A stretch of DNA of 64,000 nucleotides from JBKBUF01 sp046290815 (GTDB taxonomy: Bacteria > Bacteroidota > Bacteroidia > Cytophagales > Cytophagaceae): positions 62,001 to 126,000 of the forward strand of contig JBKBUF010000007.1 in NCBI GenBank assembly GCA_046290815.1, in the 5' to 3' direction. Positions 42,870-51,324 of the stretch are shown here, one piece after another (the first letter of the stretch is position 1; each line of letters opens with the position of its first letter). The notes beneath the pieces are model-generated. The model did no database searches. It saw nothing but the letters and a program-made list of their open reading frames with translations, and was not told the DNA's origin. A program made the position numbers and the translations under genes.

Positions 42870-43241
42870 CTATTCAGTTTGTATTTCATTGATGAAAAGT
42901 TCTTCCTCATCCATTTCAAGTACAAACTTTCTGGTGGTATTGTCCTGCTGAGTAAAGTTGAGAATGCAGGTTTGATTGTTTTCCCACTTATAGTTAAAAT
43001 TTTCGGAATTGATATCTGAACTATAGATTTCTACAAATGGTGCAACTTCTGCGTCTGTATCTTTCATTAAAAATTTTACAATAAATGGATCTGCAAAACT
43101 GGCCTTGGTTCCAGACACTATAATTTCATTTTTGCCATCTGGAGAAGTTAGAGTATGGTTTACTTTTTTCTCTTGCCCGCAAGCAAATAAAAGCAGTACC
43201 AAACATGGCAACCAAAATACATTGGAGGATTTAATTTTCAT
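42870..43241 (-). CDS. lipoprotein, unknown
   Basis: A 123-residue lipoprotein: the signal peptide MKIKSSNVFWLPCLVLLLFAC (lipobox LFAC, Cys21), a short linker, then an acidic, soluble domain (residues ~30-123) with HTLTSPDGKNEIIVSG. No family is recognised. The start at 43241 is set by the signal peptide and by a promoter with both boxes 40-70 bp upstream. The longer frame to 43370 runs through that promoter and is unlikely. Confidence 0.78.
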   Translation of the reverse strand: MKIKSSNVFWLPCLVLLLFACGQEKKVNHTLTSPDGKNEIIVSGTKASFADPFIVKFLMKDTDAEVAPFVEIYSSDINSENFNYKWENNQTCILNFTQQDNTTRKFVLEMDEEELFINEIQTE

Positions 43242-43283
43242 ATTAAAATCGTTTAAAGAATATTTGACTAAGATAACCATTTT

Positions 43284-43314
43284 CAAACATATGCTTATAA
43301 ATTGTTGTTCAAAA
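43284..43314 (-). promoter_or_regulatory. Bacteroidota-type promoter, both boxes, for the 42870-43241 lipoprotein gene
   Basis: On the minus strand, TTTTG (43314-43310) is followed after 18 bases by TATGTTTG (43291-43284). This fits TTG-N17-23-TAnnTTTG. The expected start of transcription is near 43277, 35 bases before the ATG. It is the clearest two-box promoter I find in the window. Confidence 0.7.
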
Positions 43315-43321
43315 GTTAAGT

Positions 43322-44083
43322 ATGGACAAAGGGAGGACATTTTTAAATAAATTGTTAGCAGGATTAGCATTATTTTCTATCGAATACATAATAGTTATAA
43401 TGCTGTTTGTAGGAGCATTTTTTACTTTTCTTTTTGTTTCCAGAGAAATATTTATAGCCCAGGATCACGAATTTGACCTTAAAGCATTTGAGTTTTTGGA
43501 AAGGGTCCAGTCCCCGGGTATGACAACTTTTATGGAGAGCATTACATTTCTTGCTACTTTGGAATTTATAATAGTTGCCGGTACTATTACTTTCTTATAC
43601 TTTTTCTTTGTGAAAAAGCATCCCTGGTATGGAGTGAAGGTACCGGCAGTGGCATTTGGCAGCGCAAGTCTGAATGTGTTTCTTAAATATTTTTTTAACA
43701 GACCCAGACCGGATCTTCCACTAATTGAAGCTTTCGGCCTTAGCTTTCCAAGTGGACATGCTATGGTAAGTTTTGCCTTTTACGGTTTGTTGATTTTTAT
43801 CATTCATAAAGAAGTAAAATCATTTGGGCTTCGGTTTATACTGATCAGTGCCTTAGCACTACTCATCATTTTAATTGGTATAAGCAGAATTTATCTAAGA
43901 GTACATTTTGCCACTGATGTAATTGCGGGCTTTGCCTTAGGTGCAATATGGCTTATAATCACCATTGGTGTATTAAGGAAGATTGAAAGATTTACAAGAA
44001 ATATGGTAGATTCCGCCCTTCAAAATAAGAACGTAATTTGCAAAATCAAACTCTTTTTTATAAACTTTGGTTGTGTAAAATAA
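43322..44083 (+). CDS. PAP2-family membrane phosphatase
   Basis: A 253-residue integral membrane lipid phosphatase with about six helices. The three catalytic motifs are KYFFNRPRP, SFPSGHAM and SRIYLRVHFATDVIAGF (Lys-Arg, Ser-Gly-His and Arg-His-Asp). It dephosphorylates a lipid phosphate, such as phosphatidate, phosphatidylglycerophosphate or undecaprenyl pyrophosphate. The start ATG 43322 is divergent from a lipoprotein gene. The TlpA-like gene follows 10 bp downstream, so the two may share a transcript. Confidence 0.92.
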   Translation: MDKGRTFLNKLLAGLALFSIEYIIVIMLFVGAFFTFLFVSREIFIAQDHEFDLKAFEFLERVQSPGMTTFMESITFLATLEFIIVAGTITFLYFFFVKKHPWYGVKVPAVAFGSASLNVFLKYFFNRPRPDLPLIEAFGLSFPSGHAMVSFAFYGLLIFIIHKEVKSFGLRFILISALALLIILIGISRIYLRVHFATDVIAGFALGAIWLIITIGVLRKIERFTRNMVDSALQNKNVICKIKLFFINFGCVK

Positions 44084-44093
44084 TCATCAGGAC

Positions 44094-44633
44094 ATGACTC
44101 AATTTAAAACAATGTTAACAATGTTGGTTGCCACTGTTATTGGCATTTCATGCAGTTTCATAAAGCCGGCCGAAAATAAACCGGAATGGGTAAAAAAATC
44201 AGAGAAAGTTCAGGTAGCCCCTGATTTTACTCTAACCGACATTAATGGTCAAAAGGTCTCTCTTAAAGATTTCAGAGGCAAAGTGGTATATATGGATATT
44301 TGGGCCACATGGTGTGCACCTTGTATGATTTCTATTAAAAAGTCTAAACCATTGAAAGAACATTATAAAAATAACCCTAATGTTGTTTTTCTATATGTCT
44401 CAATTGATAAAGACGTAGAAAGATGGAAAAAGGTGGTTCACGAAAAGGAGATCAAGGGTGTCCATCTGATTTCGGTAGGTGGTTCTGAAGAAAATATTCT
44501 TCAAAAGTACAATGCCGATTATATTCCAAGGTATGTGCTGATAGATAAGAACGGTAATATTTCAGCTGCAAATGCAAAAGGACCTGAAGATTCGGATCTG
44601 ATAAATGATATTGATAAACTTCTTGAAAAGTAA
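44094..44633 (+). CDS. TlpA/ResA-like thioredoxin-fold lipoprotein
   Basis: A 179-residue thiol-disulfide oxidoreductase. A lipoprotein signal ends in GISC (Cys20), and a thioredoxin domain with WCAPC near residue 79 is preceded by DFTLTDINGQKVSLKDFRGKVV and followed by cis-Pro in YIPRYVLID. It reduces protein disulfides outside the inner membrane, for instance in cytochrome c or copper-protein maturation. It sits ten bases after the PAP2 gene and is followed by a terminator. Confidence 0.9.
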   Translation: MTQFKTMLTMLVATVIGISCSFIKPAENKPEWVKKSEKVQVAPDFTLTDINGQKVSLKDFRGKVVYMDIWATWCAPCMISIKKSKPLKEHYKNNPNVVFLYVSIDKDVERWKKVVHEKEIKGVHLISVGGSEENILQKYNADYIPRYVLIDKNGNISAANAKGPEDSDLINDIDKLLEK

Positions 44634-44662
44634 AATAATCATTGAAATAAATTGGCTAATTT

Positions 44663-44692
44663 AGGGTTCGATTAAAAGAACCCTTTTCTTTT
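44663..44692 (+). terminator. intrinsic terminator just before the PBP1A start
   Basis: AGGGTTC (44663-44669) and GAACCCT (44678-44684) with an 8-base loop and a T-rich run reaching 44692, two bases before the PBP1A ATG. It ends the TlpA transcript. Any message that reads through or starts upstream would carry the hairpin at the ribosome-binding site. Confidence 0.75.
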
Positions 44693-44693
44693 T

Positions 44694-46898
44694 ATGATGA
44701 ATAATAAACTTAAATGGATCTGGAAAATCTGCGTTTCCGGGTTTCTGTTTTTAATTTTTTTGATTTTTATTATTTCTATTAACCTTTTTGGGCTATTCGG
44801 CGCAATTCCTGACCTGGAAGTGCTGGAAAATCCTAAAAGTGAGTTAGCCTCTGAAGTATACTCAGAAGACGGCGTTCTTTTAGGAAAATATTTCAAATAC
44901 AATAGGACAAAAGCCGAATATAATGAATTGCCTCCTGTATTGATCAATGCCCTTGTTGCTACTGAAGATGCTCGTTTCTATTCCCATTCAGGAGTTGATT
45001 TTAAAGGTACATTTGCCATTTTCATTTATGCCGTTACTTTCCAGAAAAGAGGGTCCAGTACTTTAAGTCAGCAGTTGGCTAAGAACCTGTTTCAAATGCG
45101 AAAATCAAAGGAGTATCAGGGGGCCTTAAGTAGGATTATGCCTGTTGTTAAAATTAAAGAAATAATTACTGCTATAAGACTGGAAAGGGCATATACCAAA
45201 AAAGAGATTCTAACCATGTATTTAAACACGGTAGAATTCGGAAACGATACTTATGGAATAGTATCAGCTTCAAAAAAATATTTCAATAAAAAACCTTCAA
45301 AGCTTACTACGGAAGAAGCTGCCTTGCTTGTAGGTCTTTTAAAAGGACCATCATTGTTTAATCCATTAAATAGTATTGAAAGAGCGTATAATAGAAGGAA
45401 TACTGTTTTGGGGCAAATGGTGAAATATGGTTATCTGAAAGAGGATGAATTCCTGAAGATCAAAATTAATCCTATTAAACTTAGCCTGACATACGAAAAT
45501 AAAAACACAGGCCTTGCTCCTTATTTCAGAAGTTACATAGAAAAATTTTTGGATAATTGGGCAGATGAACATGGATATAATCTGTATAGGGATGGACTAA
45601 AAATTTATACCACCATTGATTCCCGAATGCAGGCGTATGCTGAGGCAGCAGTAGAGAAACATATGAGCGGCTTACAAAAAGAATTTTTTAGACATTGGAA
45701 GGGTAAAACACCGTGGCAGGATGAGAAAGGGTTTGTAGAAAAATTTGCAAGGAGAACAAGCAGATATAGACAGCTGAAGACGGAATATGGTAAAGATGAG
45801 AAAAAAATTTTTGCGGAAATGAAAAAGCCTGTAAAAATGAGGATTTTTACAGTATCAGGCTCCAAAGATACTACTCTAAGTCCAATGGATTCCATCAAGC
45901 ATTACCTGCATTTTCTTCATACAGGCTTTGTTTCGATGAATCCACAGAATGGACATGTAAAAGCATGGGTAGGTGATGTGAATCATGCTTATTTTAAATA
46001 TGACCATGTAAAGCAAGGTAAAAGGCAACCGGGGTCAACATTTAAACCGATTCTTTATTCTTATGCTATAGAGGAGCGTGGAATGAATCCATGTACCCAG
46101 GTATTAGATACCAAAGTTCCTTTTACAATTGACGGTAAGGTATGGGTAGCCAAAAATAGTAATAATCAATATTCTGAAGATTACTACACCTTGAGGAAAG
46201 CACTGGCTAAATCTATCAACAGTGTTTCTGCATTTATTATGAAACAGTCAGGTCCGGATAGTATAGTTTCTTTTGCTAAACGAATGGGTATTTCAGGACC
46301 GTTGGATCCGGTACCTCCTCTGTGCCTCGGAACAAGTGATGTTTCGGTTTTTGAACTTGTAAATGCGTACAGTGTATTTCTGAATAATGGTTTTCGTTAT
46401 GAGCCATTGATGATTACCAGGATTGAAGATAAATATGGAAATGTGCTTCAGGAATTCTCTACCATACCTGTACAGGTAATATCCGCTGAGACAGCAGCTA
46501 ATATGATTTATATGCTTACCGGGTCGGTTGATGATGAAGAAGGAACAGCAAAAGACTTAAGAAACAAATTTAATATACCTTATGATATCGGAGGAAAGAC
46601 AGGTACCACACAGGGCTCTTCTGATGGTTGGTTTATAGGAATAAGCCCGGAACTGGTATCCGGAGTATGGGTAGGAGGAGAGGAAAGAGGAATTAAAATG
46701 TTGGGGCCTGGGGCTAAAGTTGCAATGCCTATCTGGGGCTACTACATGCAGAAAGTTTTTTCCGACAGAAATCTTAATGTTGCAAAGAACTTTAATTATC
46801 CGGAGGGTTTTCAAATTCCGGATTGTGATGCTGAAGATAATAACGATGATATTTTAAGGAAGAAGGATAAAAACAGAACCGGTAAAGATTTCCAGTAG
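44694..46898 (+). CDS. penicillin-binding protein 1A (GT51 + transpeptidase)
   Basis: A bifunctional peptidoglycan synthase of 734 residues, class A PBP. A membrane anchor (~12-32) is followed by the GT51 domain with TEDARFYSHSG and GSSTLSQQLAKN, then by the transpeptidase domain with the nucleophile Ser448 in STFK (448-451), SIN near residue 506 and the KTG motif at 635-637 (GGKTGTTQ). It polymerises and cross-links the wall with the mtgA product at 39.6 kb as a helper. Two tandem ATG codons mark the start. A terminator lies directly before it, which puts its promoter in the short gap or makes it subject to read-through control. Confidence 0.95.
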   Translation: MMNNKLKWIWKICVSGFLFLIFLIFIISINLFGLFGAIPDLEVLENPKSELASEVYSEDGVLLGKYFKYNRTKAEYNELPPVLINALVATEDARFYSHSGVDFKGTFAIFIYAVTFQKRGSSTLSQQLAKNLFQMRKSKEYQGALSRIMPVVKIKEIITAIRLERAYTKKEILTMYLNTVEFGNDTYGIVSASKKYFNKKPSKLTTEEAALLVGLLKGPSLFNPLNSIERAYNRRNTVLGQMVKYGYLKEDEFLKIKINPIKLSLTYENKNTGLAPYFRSYIEKFLDNWADEHGYNLYRDGLKIYTTIDSRMQAYAEAAVEKHMSGLQKEFFRHWKGKTPWQDEKGFVEKFARRTSRYRQLKTEYGKDEKKIFAEMKKPVKMRIFTVSGSKDTTLSPMDSIKHYLHFLHTGFVSMNPQNGHVKAWVGDVNHAYFKYDHVKQGKRQPGSTFKPILYSYAIEERGMNPCTQVLDTKVPFTIDGKVWVAKNSNNQYSEDYYTLRKALAKSINSVSAFIMKQSGPDSIVSFAKRMGISGPLDPVPPLCLGTSDVSVFELVNAYSVFLNNGFRYEPLMITRIEDKYGNVLQEFSTIPVQVISAETAANMIYMLTGSVDDEEGTAKDLRNKFNIPYDIGGKTGTTQGSSDGWFIGISPELVSGVWVGGEERGIKMLGPGAKVAMPIWGYYMQKVFSDRNLNVAKNFNYPEGFQIPDCDAEDNNDDILRKKDKNRTGKDFQ

Positions 46899-46917
46899 TT
46901 TTATAAATAGAACTACT
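46894..46917 (+). other. hairpin at the PBP1A stop codon, before the Fpg-like gene
   Basis: AGTAGTT (46894-46900) and AACTACT (46911-46917) pair around ten bases. The PBP1A stop lies inside the stem, and AGGGAGAGG follows just before the next ATG. There is no T-run, so this may be a processing or translation-coupling element rather than a terminator. Confidence 0.35.
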
Positions 46918-46928
46918 AGGGAGAGGAT

Positions 46929-47714
46929 ATGCCTGAGTTGCCGGATTTAATATTTTATAAAAGGCTTTTTGATAAAACAGCTTTAAATAAAAAAATAAAG
47001 CATGTAGAAGTAAAAGCAAAGGGCATTTTAAAAGGGATTTCAGGGGAAAATCTTAATGCCCTGCTGAAGGGAAAAGCCTTCCAATCATCTGCTGTATACG
47101 GTAAACATTTATTTACTGAACTTGAAAAGAAGACTGGGCTTGACATGCATTTTGGCATGACCGGAAAGTTGATTCTTATTGGAAAGGACGAAGAGTTGCC
47201 TAAATCAGCCAGGGTGATTTTTGAATTTGATAATGATGAGAAGCTGGTTTTTGTTGATCAAAGGAAAATCGGCTACATAAGCACTGCTGAAGATTTACCT
47301 GCCCTTATTGCTGAAAAGAAATTGGGACCTGATGCACGTGACGTTTCAAAAGAGGAATTTATTAAATTGCTCAAGGATAAAAGGGCATCTGTTAAATCTG
47401 TATTGATGGATCAAAGTTTAATTGCAGGAATTGGAAATGTTTATGCAGATGAAATATTATTTCAGGCAAAGATTCATCCTTTAAAATCAATAAGAGAATT
47501 AGGTGATGAAGAACTGGCTTTGATCTGGGATAAAATGAAACATGTGATTGATACAGCACTAAAATACCAAGCTTCGAGGAAAAAGCTCCCGCAGGGATTT
47601 GTAATTCCATTTCGCAAAAAAGGAGCAACATGTCCTAATGGTAACGGGAAGATAGAATTAATTAAAGTTGGAGGTAGGTCTACTTATTTTTGCCCTGTTT
47701 GCCAGAAGCAATAG
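46929..47714 (+). CDS. Fpg/MutM-Nei family DNA glycosylase with an incomplete zinc finger
   Basis: A 261-residue formamidopyrimidine-DNA glycosylase family protein for oxidised bases. The catalytic N-terminal MPELPD (Pro and Glu), the helix-two-turn-helix block DQSLIAGIGNVYADEILF and the DNA-binding Asn in GIGNVYADE are present. The C-terminal zinc finger, normally CxxC-x16-CxxC, has Cys235, Cys255 and Cys258, but Gly238 stands where the second Cys should be (CPNG). The IKVGGRSTYFCPVC part is intact. So one zinc ligand is missing, and another side chain or a changed fold must replace it. It is convergent with a lipoprotein gene and overlaps it by 35 bp. Whether it is MutM or a Nei-like paralogue is open. 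Confidence 0.88.
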   Translation: MPELPDLIFYKRLFDKTALNKKIKHVEVKAKGILKGISGENLNALLKGKAFQSSAVYGKHLFTELEKKTGLDMHFGMTGKLILIGKDEELPKSARVIFEFDNDEKLVFVDQRKIGYISTAEDLPALIAEKKLGPDARDVSKEEFIKLLKDKRASVKSVLMDQSLIAGIGNVYADEILFQAKIHPLKSIRELGDEELALIWDKMKHVIDTALKYQASRKKLPQGFVIPFRKKGATCPNGNGKIELIKVGGRSTYFCPVCQKQ

Positions 47715-48702
47715 AGCCGGTTTCTATTTTTCTTAAAATCAGATTTTCTACGTTTCCGAAGTTCCAGGAAGTTTTAGTTTCCGGTAAGTCTGCAATGGTC
47801 CCTTCCCAAGTATCGATTAAATCATGTTGTGTATTAAATGGGCCGTTATCATAATCAGCAAATCTTATTTTAATGATGTCTTTTTCTGTGCAGAAAAATT
47901 CAGGAGTGCTATGTTTCTTTTTGTATTCAATGGTATTTTTCACCTCGGGAGAATGAAATACATAAGTGTTTCCGCATGTAACATCCCAAAACAAATCAGG
48001 GTAACCGGTACCGCCTAATGTAAAATCAAACTTTGAAGGGTCGCAAACTTTGGTGTTTATTCTGAACCCGTCAATTTCAATTTTAATTTTATGCAATCTG
48101 GGAGAGTTAACATTAAATCGGAAGTGCTCTTCTGCGATAGGTAAGTTTGCAATTAGTTGTATCTCTTTAATATCCGATTTTTGTGAATCTGCTGAGTATT
48201 TTATAGGTAAAACTTCAATATGTATTTTTATATCATGTTTACCTGCATACATTTCAAGATCATGGAAATAAAATAACTCTTCAATTTTTTTTGAAGAGGG
48301 GCTTAGTATTAAGTACTGATTTCTGTTTGTGATTAGAGAATTATTATTGAGATTTTTGTTTGTGCAAAGATTTTTACCATTGTCGGAGATGCAGGTTAAC
48401 TGTATATACAATCCTGAGTATCCTTTATGTTTTAGATCTTCGAATACTTCTGACTTAGGTGATATAATTCCTGAAATTAAAATACCATGACCTACGGGAG
48501 AAGATAAAGTGTCGATGACAAATTCAGTAAATTCTATCCCTGAGGCGATTTGAGACCTTTCTTCAAACATTAAACCTTTTACAACAACGGGCTCAATTAA
48601 AGCATCAGTTGTTGTACTTTCCGAAGTTTCATTTTTTTGAGATGAGCATGAAATCAGCAGTTGCCAAAAAATAAATATTAGTAAAGGTTTAAAGGATTTC
48701 AT
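47680..48702 (-). CDS. lipoprotein, unknown (340 residues)
   Basis: Lipoprotein signal MKSFKPLLIFIFWQLLISC (lipobox LISC, Cys19), a low-complexity Ser/Thr/Glu linker, then a soluble domain of about 300 residues. It includes VCDPSKFDFTLGGTGYPDLFWDVTCGN and a C-terminal CTEKDIIKIRFADYDNGPFNTQHDLIDTWEG block in which an acidic residue pattern (DYDNG, HDLID) suggests a calcium-binding or C2-like region, unproven. Its 3' end overlaps the convergent Fpg-like gene by 35 bp. Not recognised. Confidence 0.75.
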   Translation of the reverse strand: MKSFKPLLIFIFWQLLISCSSQKNETSESTTTDALIEPVVVKGLMFEERSQIASGIEFTEFVIDTLSSPVGHGILISGIISPKSEVFEDLKHKGYSGLYIQLTCISDNGKNLCTNKNLNNNSLITNRNQYLILSPSSKKIEELFYFHDLEMYAGKHDIKIHIEVLPIKYSADSQKSDIKEIQLIANLPIAEEHFRFNVNSPRLHKIKIEIDGFRINTKVCDPSKFDFTLGGTGYPDLFWDVTCGNTYVFHSPEVKNTIEYKKKHSTPEFFCTEKDIIKIRFADYDNGPFNTQHDLIDTWEGTIADLPETKTSWNFGNVENLILRKIETGSIASGKQGKNK

Positions 48703-49027
48703 GCTCTTAAGATTCTTTTAAAATTAGTAAAATTTTAAGATTTATCCAATTTTCTATAAAAAAATACTAAAAAAATTAGCATGATGTTGAGAAAATGTTT
48801 ATAATTGCTAAAATTTTTAATTATGATGATCTCTAATAGCGATTTCAGGAAGTACAAGCTAACTTATGCTGTCCGTAAACCTTTAATTAATTCAGATCTT
48901 TGTGAAATAAGGTATCTTTGTACCATCGATGGGCGGGGTGTTGTAAGAGGGAGCAAGGTGATTGATAAAGAATTTCGGTTAAGCAATCTGTTTTTATTGA
49001 TTTGTCAAGACTTTTAATATTATTGAA
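48703..49027. other. 325-bp gap before the XRE-S24 regulator
   Basis: A 70-codon frame at 48805-49017 lies in this gap, but it has no recognisable protein pattern, and a -7-like TATCTTTG (48913-48920) sits inside it. I take the gap as non-coding and this box as a weak candidate promoter for the regulator, about 108 bp before its ATG. No proper -33 TTG is found. The other strand carries the lipoprotein promoter region. Confidence 0.4.
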
Positions 49028-49804
49028 ATGAGTACTATTAGCAGCAATCTAAAATTTTTAAGAAAACAAAAAGGGTTCACACAGGAGCAGCTTGCAGAGA
49101 AAGTAGGAATTAAAAGGTCTTTATTAGGTGCTTATGAAGAGGGAAGGGCAGAACCTGGTCTTTATAATCTGATGATGTTTTCTAAAATATTTGGAGTATC
49201 AGTTGATTCTATGATTTCAGGAGATTTATCAGATCCCGAAGAATATAAACAATTGCTTCAAAAAGATATCGAAGCCAGAAAGCTTAGAGTATTATCTATT
49301 ACTGTAGACAAGGAAGATAATGAGCATATTCAATTGGTACCACAGAAAGCAGCGGCGGGATATTTAAATGGTTTTGCAGATCCTGAATATATAGCTGATC
49401 TGCCAAATTTTTACTTGCCGAATTTTAAGAATGGTACATTTCGTGCCTTTGAGATTTCCGGCGATTCTATGCTACCATTGACTTCGGGAACTATAATTAT
49501 AACACAATACGTAGACAATTGGCATACCATAAAGGATGACAAGACTTATATAGTAGTTACAAAGGAAGAAGGAATAGTTTATAAAAGAGTTTTCAATCAC
49601 ATCAAGACCAAAGGGGTATTAATGTTGGTTTCGGATAATCCCGTTTATTCTCCTTACGAGGTAGCTATTGAAGATGTGCTTGAGGTGTGGGAATCCAAAG
49701 CATACATAAGCACCGAGTTCCCAAAACCAGAAATGTCCATACAGAAATTGGCACATATGGTAGTGGATTTACAGGAAGAACTTAAGAAAATAAAAAAATC
49801 ATAG
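49028..49804 (+). CDS. XRE-family regulator with S24 (LexA/CI-like) peptidase domain
   Basis: 258 residues. An N-terminal helix-turn-helix of the XRE type (residues ~8-62, LRKQKGFTQEQLAEKVGIKRSLLGAYEEG) is joined by a linker to an S24 peptidase domain. The autocleavage parts are visible: the Ala110-Gly111 cleavage pair (KAAAGY), the nucleophile Ser147 in SGDSM and the general-base Lys186 in IVYKRV. Such repressors self-cleave after DNA damage or another signal and free their promoters. No phage gene is near, so it may govern the two unrecognised genes that follow, or stress genes elsewhere. The stop overlaps the 3' end of the next (minus-strand) gene by six bases. Confidence 0.9.
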   Translation: MSTISSNLKFLRKQKGFTQEQLAEKVGIKRSLLGAYEEGRAEPGLYNLMMFSKIFGVSVDSMISGDLSDPEEYKQLLQKDIEARKLRVLSITVDKEDNEHIQLVPQKAAAGYLNGFADPEYIADLPNFYLPNFKNGTFRAFEISGDSMLPLTSGTIIITQYVDNWHTIKDDKTYIVVTKEEGIVYKRVFNHIKTKGVLMLVSDNPVYSPYEVAIEDVLEVWESKAYISTEFPKPEMSIQKLAHMVVDLQEELKKIKKS

Positions 49805-50578
49805 GTTCTGAGTTTCTCCTGCAAGATTCATAATAGATGTTTTAATCCATTCCAGGGTATTTTTTTTCTTTCCTGGATTTATTACACCTTCATTGAATTT
49901 ATACCATCTCCCGTCTCCCGGATTGAGATAGGTGCCGTTTTTATTAGGAGATTTTGTTGAGCCGTGTTCTTCCAGATAATCCGGAATGTATATGGCTTTT
50001 AATACCGGTTTTAATTTCTCCCATTCAGGATTAATAATCTCTTTTAAATTTCTTCTTCCTGATAGCTCTCTTGATATTTTTAATGTCCTTGTGCTGAATT
50101 CCGCACTGATATCAATATTGGTTATTTCACTCTCATCTATATTTTTAAAGCCAAGCTTTAGCGGTGATTCCTTTCCTGAAGTTTCATAGATTGCCTGTAC
50201 AAGTTCTTGAATCAGGTAAGATACTGCTTCAATATTTACAGGAAATCCTTCCTGTTGTTTATTGCCATCATCAAACTTCAGATAAATGTAATCTTCACCA
50301 GGGTTTTCTGAGGTATAATTGCAGTTGTTTAATACTGAACAAACAGGTAAAATCCAATCTGCTGCGATTTTACCTTTCCAGCTAAAATCATCATTCAGAC
50401 TAAACCCTTCCTCTAAAATTTCCTCTTCACTAAGTCTCTCTCTGTCAATGTATTTTAATTCCAATTCAACTTTAATGTAACTCTTTTCGTTAAATCCGTT
50501 AATGACAAAAAAATGCGAAAAAGGAGGGATTAAACCAGCAGGTTCATATTGAATTGTAAAAGATTTAAAGTTCTCCAT
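49799..50578 (-). CDS. unrecognised protein, 259 residues
   Basis: A soluble protein with an alternating charged and aromatic pattern and no signal peptide or helix. It has KSFTIQYEPAGLIPPFSHFF at the N-terminus, then KVELELKYIDRERLSEEEILEEGF and DYIYLKFDDGNKQQEGFPV. I recognise no family. It is divergent from the next gene, with 61 bp between their start codons, and convergent with the XRE-S24 gene. The three form a small block of unknown function. Confidence 0.7.
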   Translation of the reverse strand: MENFKSFTIQYEPAGLIPPFSHFFVINGFNEKSYIKVELELKYIDRERLSEEEILEEGFSLNDDFSWKGKIAADWILPVCSVLNNCNYTSENPGEDYIYLKFDDGNKQQEGFPVNIEAVSYLIQELVQAIYETSGKESPLKLGFKNIDESEITNIDISAEFSTRTLKISRELSGRRNLKEIINPEWEKLKPVLKAIYIPDYLEEHGSTKSPNKNGTYLNPGDGRWYKFNEGVINPGKKKNTLEWIKTSIMNLAGETQNL

Positions 50579-50639
50579 TATTGATTTGTTTTTTTAAATA
50601 TTATGAATATTTTTCCCGAAAATTAGTTTAAAAATTTAA

Positions 50640-51185
50640 ATGAAAGGATTAAAGTCTACTATATGTGACACAGTTCAGGCTGAGACTGGGATTAAATTAA
50701 CACCAAAAGATTTAGGAATAAAATTTGATTCTGATCATGTGCTTGTAAAGCTTTGGGATTTTGAAATTTTATCATTGTCAATACATGGACATCGTGACAT
50801 AGACAGTGCGGAATTTGCAGAAGATTTATTGGATGCATTATTTGATGAATATTATGATTTAAGAGAGAAAATAATTGATGTAAAACTTGATGACCTGAAT
50901 CAAAGATTAAGACCTCAGGTTATTGAAAATTTGACTAAAGTTCTTCAAAAAAATAAAATCGACAAAGGATTAATTGAAACTCTGGATTATGAATTTGTAG
51001 ACATGGGTTACGTGAAGACTCCTTACAGTAATCCTGATGAGGAGGAATGGGGGTTTCCTGTAATAGCTTTAAGAATAACTGATTTTGAGGATCTTGAACA
51101 TTTGCATACCATTGATGTGTATCAAGACCCTGTACGAATTGATTACGAACAGCTGGGAAAAGAATTTATCAAAAAAATCAGATAA
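50640..51185 (+). CDS. unrecognised acidic protein, 181 residues
   Basis: A soluble, acidic protein with no signal peptide or membrane helix. It contains FAEDLLDALFDEYYDLREKIIDVKLDDLNQRL, likely helical, and a C-terminal block (ITDFEDLEHLHTIDVYQDPVRIDYEQLGKEF). I recognise no family. It ends in a strong terminator and is divergent from the previous gene. With the XRE-S24 repressor and that gene it forms a compact block. Confidence 0.72.
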   Translation: MKGLKSTICDTVQAETGIKLTPKDLGIKFDSDHVLVKLWDFEILSLSIHGHRDIDSAEFAEDLLDALFDEYYDLREKIIDVKLDDLNQRLRPQVIENLTKVLQKNKIDKGLIETLDYEFVDMGYVKTPYSNPDEEEWGFPVIALRITDFEDLEHLHTIDVYQDPVRIDYEQLGKEFIKKIR

Positions 51186-51188
51186 TAC

Positions 51189-51213
51189 AGACCTCTTCAG
51201 AGGTCTTTTTTTT
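51189..51213 (+). terminator. intrinsic terminator after the 181-residue protein gene
   Basis: AGACCTC (51189-51195) and GAGGTCT (51200-51206) around TTCA, followed by a run of T. Confidence 0.92.
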
Positions 51214-51324
51214 ATCTTGTTTAAATCTCTCACCAAAGCATAATTCACTGATACTTTCATGGAAGAAGCTTATTTTTTATATATTGTCCTCCTATAAAAA
51301 TAATTTAAACCTATTGGAGCTGAA

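Noticed and set aside
48805..49017. 70-codon plus-strand frame upstream of the XRE-S24 gene
   Set aside because: No protein pattern and a candidate -7 box (48913-48920) lies within it. It reads as promoter and leader sequence.
49028..51185. XRE-S24 block as a prophage remnant
   Set aside because: No integrase, structural or lysis gene, and no att-like repeat is seen. S24 regulators are common on Bacteroidota chromosomes.
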